Position numbers and translations under genes: made by a program
Notes under the pieces: model-generated
Database searches by the model: none
What the model was told of the DNA's origin: nothing
The model's input: the letters and a program-made list of their open reading frames with translations, nothing else
Shown here: positions 1 through 5,972 of the stretch, in pieces
How the letters are laid out: every line of letters begins with the position of its first letter
How positions within the stretch are numbered: position 1 is the stretch's first letter
DNA from: an uncultured Clostridia bacterium
Lineage (GTDB): Bacteria > Bacillota > Clostridia > Oscillospirales > Acutalibacteraceae
Direction of reading: 5' to 3'
Length of the DNA: 10,414 bases
Assembly (NCBI GenBank): GCA_945971755.1
Contig: CAMFPJ010000052.1
Location: forward strand, 1 to 10,414

Positions 1-533
1 AGTGCAAAATGCGGCATGGGGTTTTCATCAAAATATATTGAGTTAGCCTGAATTGTGCTTTCGGAAAGCTTTACCCTAAAGCAGTCTTTAGTGAATTTTG
101 TTGACGGCTCGTTAAAGCCGATATGACCGTTTCTGCCAAGGCCTAAAATTTGAACGTCAATTCCTTTGTCGCGAATAAGGCAATCGTAACGCTTGCACTC
201 AGCAGTAAAGTCAGATGCGTTGCCGTTTAAGAAATTGATGTTTTCTTCTTTTACATCAATTTGATTGAAAAGATTTTCGTGCATAAAAGTGTAGTAACTG
301 TTTTTATCGTCTCTCGGCAGATCACAGTACTCGTCAAGATTAAAGGTTGTAATGCCATTGAATGTTACTTCCCCACGCTTAAAGTATTCAATCATACTGT
401 TGTAAACGGGTATAGGTGATGCGCCTGTGGCAAAGCCAAAGGAGAGGTCGGGCTTTGCTTTTACTCTGCTGACAAGCACCTCTGCAAGTGTTTCACCTAA
501 ATTTTCTTTGTTGTCAAAAATCCTTACTTCCAT
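1..533 (-). CDS. nagB: Glucosamine-6-phosphate deaminase, N-terminal 177 residues (cut by window edge)
   Basis: NagB converts glucosamine-6-phosphate to fructose-6-phosphate and ammonia in the cytoplasm, bringing amino sugars into glycolysis. The visible part has the family landmarks in order: the sugar-phosphate loop FATGASP (residues 34-40), NLDEY with D67, corresponding to the catalytic Asp-72 of E. coli NagB, SYYTFMHENLF (79-89), NGNASD, and the signature GLGRNGHIGFNEP (131-143) with H137 and E142, matching E. coli His-143 and Glu-148. Asn occupies the place of E. coli Asp-141, as in Gram-positive NagB proteins. The start ATG (533-531) shares its first base with the TAA stop of the upstream gene (TAATG), with GAGGG just before it, so translation is probably coupled. 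About 65-90 residues should lie beyond the left edge. No nagA (deacetylase) is visible here. Other members of this isomerase superfamily exist, but the signature is specific to the deaminase. Confidence 0.95.
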   Translation of the reverse strand, partial: MEVRIFDNKENLGETLAEVLVSRVKAKPDLSFGFATGASPIPVYNSMIEYFKRGEVTFNGITTFNLDEYCDLPRDDKNSYYTFMHENLFNQIDVKEENINFLNGNASDFTAECKRYDCLIRDKGIDVQILGLGRNGHIGFNEPSTKFTKDCFRVKLSESTIQANSIYFDENPMPHFA

Positions 534-1180
534 TATTTACCCTCTGTCTTTAATTTAATTTTTCTGTCGCATAGAATGTGCATTACAAATGTGATTATAT
601 ATTCCGCAAATGTAATGTAAAGTCCGATTGAAATATCAAGCCCTTTCATTATACACAAAACCGTACCGATAGTCAAAGCTAAAATATTTACGGTGCTGAA
701 ACAAATATTTCTCAAAAGTGCATTTTTTGTGCAGGAGAAAAAGGAGGAGATAATTACCGCCAGCGAAAACACTATTACCGAAGCCATAGTAAGTATTGGG
801 AAAAGATACATTTGATTGCCGGTTATTAAATCGAATGTTATTTGACCGCGAACAAAGCCGATTATTACTCCCTGCAAAGTGAATTGATAGATTAAATCGT
901 CAGCTTGACGCCAACTGAACACAGGAAGAAGCATATATAAAAGCGGCGTGAAAAAAAGAATGAATCTGACTGTCTGCAAGACTCCGCCGAAGGTAGAAAG
1001 TTTTAGCTTGCAGAGAAAATTTTCTACCGCTTTTTGTTCTCTTTCAGCTTTTTGCCTGTCCGCTTCAAGGCGGGCGTCAAGGTTGTAATAAAGCAAATTT
1101 ACATGGCAATCGGGACATTCCTGCTTAAGGTAAAAAAGACTTAGTTTTTTACCGCATTTCGGACACTTATTTTCAATCAT
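533..1180 (-). CDS. Zinc-ribbon membrane protein of unknown function
   Basis: This 215-residue protein is not one I can assign to a named family. It begins with a compact zinc-ribbon: CPKC at residues 6-9 and CPDC at 22-25, four cysteines suited to binding one Zn ion. A charged, probably helical segment follows (about 33-60, rich in Glu, Lys, Arg). Then come four likely membrane segments at roughly 71-90, 125-147, 157-178 and 183-204, and a basic tail. The start at 1180 is chosen because GGGAGG (1189-1194) lies 8 bases upstream; an in-frame ATG at 1219 would add 13 residues but lies inside the transporter gene and has no comparable site. The gene overlaps the transporter end by 8 bases (ATGATTGA) and the nagB start by 1 base, so it is embedded in the sugar operon. 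A role as an accessory or sensor to the transporter is only a guess from position. Confidence 0.85.
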   Translation of the reverse strand: MIENKCPKCGKKLSLFYLKQECPDCHVNLLYYNLDARLEADRQKAEREQKAVENFLCKLKLSTFGGVLQTVRFILFFTPLLYMLLPVFSWRQADDLIYQFTLQGVIIGFVRGQITFDLITGNQMYLFPILTMASVIVFSLAVIISSFFSCTKNALLRNICFSTVNILALTIGTVLCIMKGLDISIGLYITFAEYIITFVMHILCDRKIKLKTEGK

Positions 1181-2639
1181 TGCTGCAACCTCCCGAAAGT
1201 TCTTTGGACATTTGCTCATGAGATGCTTTAAGCTCCCTGCGTATAGTTTGAAGCTTTTCGCCTGTAAGGTCGTACCAAATGTACGGAATAAGAGTTATCA
1301 GTCCCAGAATATTGGGAATAAGAGTGAACAGCGCCCAGATGTAAACATCGGTGTGCTCACCCTTGATTGCCACCGTTTCACCCGTGCCCTGAATAACCTT
1401 AAATGAAAGACCGATAATAGGAAGAAGCGCTGCGCTGATTGAGGTTGAGATTGAACCGGTCAGTTTGCCCACAAAGGTGAGAACGGAAAAAGATACTCCC
1501 TCGTTTCGCTCACCTGTTTTCCATTCCATATAGTCAACCGTATCGCCGATCATTTCAGTGGGAATAACCATATTAACAGTTCCGAAAAAACTGAAAACAA
1601 GGTTTTGCACCATTAAAAGCGGAACGATTACGTAATAGTTTGTTAGGTTATTAAGTCCTATAAAGAAAACGAGAGTGCCGACAATCAGTTTTGAGAAACC
1701 GTTAAGGAAAATAATTTGTCGGTTGTCAAATCTCTTCTTGAGTTTCGGAATAAGAAGATATGTAACAAAGCCTAAAATTGTGCCGGGTATTGCAATTACC
1801 AACGCAAGGGAATTCAGGTGGATAACCTCAGAGTAGTAATAGGTTGCGAAAACTCCCGAAAGACCGCCCAGCGAGCCTAAAACGCTTGCAATGATAATCA
1901 TAAAGAGTGGTTTGTTTTTAACCATTACCTTAAAGCCGTCAATTACGCTTGGTTCTTTAACCGACTGAACAACTCTTTCTTTAGTGCAAATGCCCGCAAG
2001 GGAGAAAAGACCTGTGCCGAATGTTCCTGCGATTATTGCCATAAGGAGGAATACCTGTGCAAGAGAAAGACCGATTACTCCGTTGTTGCTAAGGTCCATA
2101 AGAATAACAAGAATTGTTGTGGACAGTCCGCCGATAATACCCGAAATAAAACGGGCGGAGGAGATGGCTCTTGTTCTGTCCGAGGGGGATGGGCTGATTG
2201 CAGAACTCATGCTCCAAAACGGAATATCGCCGATTGTGTAGAAAAATTCCCAAATAAAATATGAGATATACATATAAACAACTTTAATTGCGGTTGTTTT
2301 AACATCTGCAAGGATAATGGGGCCTGCAAATAAAAGAATTGTGCAAATTGAAAGCGGAAGCGGAACAAAAAGAAGATAAGGACGAAGTTTTCCGAATCTT
2401 GTACGGGTTTTGTCAACAACTGCACCCATAAGCGGGTCGTTGACCGTGTCCCAAATTCCGAGAATTAAAATCATAACCGATACCGCTTCCGGCGGAAGAC
2501 CGAAAACCTTTGTAAAGAAGAGCGACATATAACCACCGGCAACAAGATTGTAGCCGAAACACTGACCTGCGTTTGCAAGACCGTATGCCAAGTTTTCTTT
2601 TACGCCGACGTAGCGAATATCCTCGTTACTGTTTGCCAT
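1173..2639 (-). CDS. GPH-family (MelB-like) sugar:cation symporter
   Basis: A 488-residue inner-membrane carrier of the glycoside-pentoside-hexuronide:cation symporter family, a branch of the major facilitator superfamily. Seen in sequence: WDTVNDPLMG (63-72), whose D64, N67 and D68 align with the Na+/sugar-site residues Asp-55, Asn-58 and Asp-59 of MelB; the cytoplasmic loop DKTRTRFGKLRPY (76-88); GDIPFWS (137-143), whose D138 matches MelB Asp-124; and about 12 hydrophobic segments over the usual family length. The substrate cannot be read from sequence. Its place 20 bp after an intracellular GH38 mannosidase suggests a mannose-containing oligosaccharide or glycoside, imported without phosphorylation. 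The ATG at 2639 has AGGGGGA about 5 bases upstream. The gene ends inside the start region of the next gene. It lacks PTS or ABC features, so uptake should be driven by a Na+ or H+ gradient. Confidence 0.93.
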   Translation of the reverse strand: MANSNEDIRYVGVKENLAYGLANAGQCFGYNLVAGGYMSLFFTKVFGLPPEAVSVMILILGIWDTVNDPLMGAVVDKTRTRFGKLRPYLLFVPLPLSICTILLFAGPIILADVKTTAIKVVYMYISYFIWEFFYTIGDIPFWSMSSAISPSPSDRTRAISSARFISGIIGGLSTTILVILMDLSNNGVIGLSLAQVFLLMAIIAGTFGTGLFSLAGICTKERVVQSVKEPSVIDGFKVMVKNKPLFMIIIASVLGSLGGLSGVFATYYYSEVIHLNSLALVIAIPGTILGFVTYLLIPKLKKRFDNRQIIFLNGFSKLIVGTLVFFIGLNNLTNYYVIVPLLMVQNLVFSFFGTVNMVIPTEMIGDTVDYMEWKTGERNEGVSFSVLTFVGKLTGSISTSISAALLPIIGLSFKVIQGTGETVAIKGEHTDVYIWALFTLIPNILGLITLIPYIWYDLTGEKLQTIRRELKASHEQMSKELSGGCSND

Positions 2640-2659
2640 TTTTATCCCCCTAAAATTTT

Positions 2660-5600
2660 TTATTTGTTACGTGCAGTAAAGAAATTTCTCTTATCGTTAA
2701 TTCGGATAAATGTTTTTTCAGATTCATACAAAATCTTATCCTTGCTGTTCATTTTGAAAGTGAACTGCCTGTTTTTGATATTGTCATAAGTTTCGGTAGC
2801 AAGTGCGCAGGTTTCGTTTTCACCGTCTGCCGTGGCGGCAAGCAAAATTATGTGGCGGTCGCAGGGGAGTGTTATTGAATTTTCATCACCCACGGCAAGC
2901 GTTACAAGCCAGAAATAAAGCCCTGCGGCAAGTTCGTCACCCGCGGCAGAATGTGAGTGAGTAAATTCAAAGCCGAGTTTACCGCTCTTTGTAAATGCAA
3001 CCTCACCGTAATCGTAAAGGTCCCAGCCTGCAAAGTTTTCACGGATATCATTAATCGTTACCGTCTTATTACCGAACATCACGGCCTTATCACCGTTTAA
3101 CGAGGAAACGAGCAAATGAACTTTCTTTGTGCCTTTCGGAAGCATTAAAACCTGACCGCCGCAAAGAGTGGCAGACTTTTTGGATATTTCAAATCTAACA
3201 CCGCCTATGTAAACGCTTTCGGGTGTAATTTCCGACGGGATAGTTTTGCCGATAACGGGAAGAGTAGATTTTCTGTTTCTGTTATCCGAGAAAGCGGAAA
3301 TGTTCGACGGAATAGCTATTGATACAGAGTTTCTGTCATCTTCCGCAGTTTTATCAACGGTAAGAGCAAAAGATTTAACCTCATAAGGCTCCAAATCGAA
3401 AACGAGTTTTCCGTCAGTTAAGGGTGCATCGGCAATATGCTCTTCGGAAGCGTAAATTTCCCTTGCAGATTTAATGGGAACGGCAAGAGAGAATTCAACA
3501 TTCTTTTGTGTCTTCTTTTCGCTTTCGCCCACACGAATAATAATTTCATCGCTGTCCTCAGCTTTTTTCATTGCTCGGAGAATTGCCCCCTGTGATGAAA
3601 GTGAGCCGAACGAATAAGCCGAGCCAAGCGTTCCGCCGTGCTTCGAGCAAACAAAGGCACACATCGGCATTACGAAATTTCGGGCGGCTGCTTGAGTCTC
3701 TTTGCCGACTGTTCCCTTGTGCGAGAAAATCGCATAAGAATATTTGTTAAGACCCAAGTCCATCATGGACTGCATACTGTCGATTTTATAATTCTTTCTC
3801 GGTGTGTGAACAACTGTGAGGCGAAGTGTGCTGTCGTCAAATTTGTCCCAGCCGTATTTACATTCGCTAAGTACCGATACACCGAATTCACCGCTCTCGT
3901 CAGAAATATCAGCCCATTTCTGTGCAGGCACCTCAAAGAGTTTTTCATTCATATTTCCTCGTTTGATTGCTCCGAGACCTAAATCATAAGTTGCGGTTTT
4001 GTTTTCGGCGGTAAAAGAGAAAATCTCTTTGCAAAGTGAACGAAGACTTCTCCACTCAATATCGTTGTTAACCCTGACGTCATTACCGCCTGCCGTTAAT
4101 GAAACTGTGCTTGTAAATTCGCTGTCACCGTAAGTTTTGACTACACGTACAGCCACTCTGCATGGTCCGTTTTCAACTATTGAAACATTTTTGACTCTTG
4201 TTGTGTGCTGCGGTGCGCGGTTAAGCTCTTCAAAGTTCAATTCCCATGCGGGCCAACTGCTGCTGCCGTTGTAATCAAAAATACCGGTAGTAATTGGTGC
4301 GGAGAGAATTTCTTTTTTGAGTTCCTTATCAAAGATTGATGAAATGTTTCCTTGAGAATTAAGCGTTACTATGTATTTACCGTTTTGCAAAACGTCTTGT
4401 GAAACTTTTACATCCGTTTTAACGGTGCATTTTTTATTACGTAAATCAAACACCTTGTAGCCCAATGCCGGAACTGTAGCAAGCATAATAACCGTTGCAG
4501 TGTCTTTTTCACGGGCAACTATTTGTGTCGGGTATTCTTTTCCGCCCTCGTCAACAGCAGTAACGTTTGCACCGATTAAATTAGATTTAATTTTAAGAGT
4601 TACGACATCTGTGCGTTCATATTCCATAGGGTTGTTGACAACAACGGCGATGCCTTTAACAAAAGATGTGTCAAGCAATTTTGCAACCGCACCCACAGAC
4701 GCCTCATATTCGTTAGTAAATGCATTGAGCGAAAGAGCATAATCGTTCCAACTGCGCTTGTAAGCACGCTGAACCGAAGTGCCCGGAATATCGTCGTGGA
4801 ACTGGTGAGCAATAACACGTTTCCAAGCTTTTCTTAACGTTTCGTCAGGATACTTGTGACCTGCAATTGCATTTGCTGTAACAGACGCCCTTTCTGCCAT
4901 ATCCGCAAGTTCTTCGTTCCTTCTGTTCCAACGCTTGCCGATGGCTCTTGAGGTGTAACCGCCGACTGCGTGATTTGTCATAACAAGCTCATTGTTCCAA
5001 ACAGGCAAACGCTGACGCAGTTCCGGTGACATTTTTTCAATATCACGGTAAATGTCATCAGCCGCCGCAGAGATAACTTCCATGTCACTGCTTGAGTTTT
5101 TATCAATTTCTTTTTGAAGAACCTTTGCTGACGCTTCAGGGGGTGCACCGCCTGTGTCGCCGTGGCTGCCGTGGAAAACAGCGGTAAAATCAATTCCGCG
5201 TTTTTCATTTTCTTCAAGTTTTTTCGTTACGAAATCGTAATCTCGGATTTTTGAAAAGCAAAGGTCATATTTTCCGGGATTTGTGCAGGCGTAAACAAAG
5301 TTTCCGTCAACGCCGTACCACTTGCCTATATCAAAGGGAATACCGTATGCCGAGCCCCAAGAAAGCTTTTGAGTTGTAAATCCTTTAAGGTTAGCGTGGT
5401 GCATAACCGACGGGAGCGCATATCCGAAACCGAAACAGTCCGGCAAGAAGATGTCAAGGGAACGCTTGCCGAAATTCTTGTCAAAAAATCGGTTGCCGAG
5501 AAGAATATTTCTGAAAAGTGCCTCAGGAGAGGGAACGTTAACGTCGCCGTTTTCAAAGGCGCTTCCGCAAACATTCCACTTACCCTCCGCAATATATTTT

Positions 5601-5815
5601 TTTAACTTTTCCCACTTGTCCGGGTAATACTCTTTAATAAGCTCGTAACGGTAAGACCCCTCCCAACTGAAACGGTAATCGGGGTATTTTTCAAAAAGAG
5701 CGAAGTTTTCGTCAAGAGTAGCGGGGATATACTTTTCTATTGACGTTTCAAAGTCCCAACACCAAACAGTGTCAAGGTGTGAATTGGCTATTGTGTAAAT
5801 CTTTTTCTTGCTCAT
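2660..5815 (-). CDS. GH38 alpha-mannosidase, cytoplasmic, with extra C-terminal domain
   Basis: A 1051-residue retaining exo-alpha-mannosidase with no signal peptide, so it should act inside the cell on imported mannosides. The Zn and catalytic residues are visible: H13 and D15 in NSHLDTVW, D126 in LPDCFGFG (nucleophile and Zn ligand), and H340 in AHQFHDDIPGTS (337-347). Other GH38 landmarks are FENGDVNVPSPEAL (87-100), HGDTGGAPPE (218-227) and ELVMTNHAVGGYTSR (276-290). Layout: catalytic alpha/beta domain 1 to about 270, three-helix domain about 275-375, beta-sandwich from about 385 (VVNNP) to about 820 (EPYEVKSFAL). A further 230 residues (825-1051) with TLPVIGK, MLPKGTKKVHLLV and FTHSHS form an additional domain. 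The catalytic HxD is near the N-terminus, unlike MAN2C1-type enzymes that carry a long N-terminal extension. The start at 5815 is supported by GGAGG (5823-5827) with 7-base spacing. It is first in the operon. Linkage specificity (alpha-1,2/1,3/1,6) cannot be read. Confidence 0.95.
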   Translation of the reverse strand: MSKKKIYTIANSHLDTVWCWDFETSIEKYIPATLDENFALFEKYPDYRFSWEGSYRYELIKEYYPDKWEKLKKYIAEGKWNVCGSAFENGDVNVPSPEALFRNILLGNRFFDKNFGKRSLDIFLPDCFGFGYALPSVMHHANLKGFTTQKLSWGSAYGIPFDIGKWYGVDGNFVYACTNPGKYDLCFSKIRDYDFVTKKLEENEKRGIDFTAVFHGSHGDTGGAPPEASAKVLQKEIDKNSSSDMEVISAAADDIYRDIEKMSPELRQRLPVWNNELVMTNHAVGGYTSRAIGKRWNRRNEELADMAERASVTANAIAGHKYPDETLRKAWKRVIAHQFHDDIPGTSVQRAYKRSWNDYALSLNAFTNEYEASVGAVAKLLDTSFVKGIAVVVNNPMEYERTDVVTLKIKSNLIGANVTAVDEGGKEYPTQIVAREKDTATVIMLATVPALGYKVFDLRNKKCTVKTDVKVSQDVLQNGKYIVTLNSQGNISSIFDKELKKEILSAPITTGIFDYNGSSSWPAWELNFEELNRAPQHTTRVKNVSIVENGPCRVAVRVVKTYGDSEFTSTVSLTAGGNDVRVNNDIEWRSLRSLCKEIFSFTAENKTATYDLGLGAIKRGNMNEKLFEVPAQKWADISDESGEFGVSVLSECKYGWDKFDDSTLRLTVVHTPRKNYKIDSMQSMMDLGLNKYSYAIFSHKGTVGKETQAAARNFVMPMCAFVCSKHGGTLGSAYSFGSLSSQGAILRAMKKAEDSDEIIIRVGESEKKTQKNVEFSLAVPIKSAREIYASEEHIADAPLTDGKLVFDLEPYEVKSFALTVDKTAEDDRNSVSIAIPSNISAFSDNRNRKSTLPVIGKTIPSEITPESVYIGGVRFEISKKSATLCGGQVLMLPKGTKKVHLLVSSLNGDKAVMFGNKTVTINDIRENFAGWDLYDYGEVAFTKSGKLGFEFTHSHSAAGDELAAGLYFWLVTLAVGDENSITLPCDRHIILLAATADGENETCALATETYDNIKNRQFTFKMNSKDKILYESEKTFIRINDKRNFFTARNK

Positions 5816-5822
5816 AAAAATT

Positions 5823-5827
5823 CCTCC
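5823..5827 (-). promoter_or_regulatory. Ribosome binding site of the GH38 gene
   Basis: GGAGG on the minus strand, 7 bases before the ATG at 5815. It fixes the mannosidase start. Confidence 0.8.
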
Positions 5828-5831
5828 GTCA

Positions 5832-5843
5832 GAGTTTTAACTC
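5832..5843. promoter_or_regulatory. Candidate operator: inverted repeat GAGTT-TT-AACTC
   Basis: A 5-bp inverted repeat with a 2-base centre lies at about +2 to +13 of the predicted mannosidase-operon transcript, where a repressor would block initiation. It is short and may be chance. No regulator gene is present in the window to match it with. Confidence 0.3.
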
Positions 5844-5851
5844 ATATTGAA

Positions 5852-5880
5852 ATTATATAAAATTTCCCATAAAAATGCAA
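5852..5880 (-). promoter_or_regulatory. Promoter of the mannosidase-transporter-nagB operon
   Basis: On the minus strand, TTGCAT (5880-5875) is followed after exactly 17 bases by a perfect TATAAT (5857-5852). Transcription would begin near 5845, giving a leader of about 30 bases to the ATG at 5815. The -35 match is weak (3 of 6), which fits a regulated promoter needing an activator, but the -10 is consensus. It is back to back with the GH51 promoter, the two -35 boxes being 29 bp apart. Confidence 0.65.
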
Positions 5881-5909
5881 TTAAAATTTGTAAAATACAT
5901 AAAATGCTC

Positions 5910-5938
5910 TCGACATAAGCAAAAAAAACTGATAAAAT
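5910..5938 (+). promoter_or_regulatory. Promoter of the GH51 gene
   Basis: TCGACA (5910-5915, 5 of 6 to TTGACA) is followed after exactly 17 bases by TAAAAT (5933-5938, 5 of 6). It carries the extended -10 TG at 5930-5931 (TGATAAAAT). The spacer holds a run of eight A. The start would fall near 5945, about 28 bases before the ATG at 5973. The sequence predicts a fairly strong sigma-A promoter. Confidence 0.7.
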
Positions 5939-5972
5939 ATAAAATAAGCAGTGTTTTTGAAGGAGTGATACC

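Noticed and set aside
1181..1219. Upstream in-frame ATG that would lengthen the zinc-ribbon protein by 13 residues
   Set aside because: The ATG at 1180 has GGGAGG at 8-base spacing and places the first CPKC six residues in; the 1219 ATG is buried in the transporter gene without such a site.
3638..5605. Several 60-115 codon open frames on both strands inside the mannosidase gene
   Set aside because: All overlap strongly conserved GH38 sequence and lack ribosome binding sites or recognisable domains.
5921..5928. Run of eight A in the divergent promoter region
   Set aside because: It is simply part of the 17-bp spacer of the GH51 promoter; a local DNA bend is possible but nothing more is supported.
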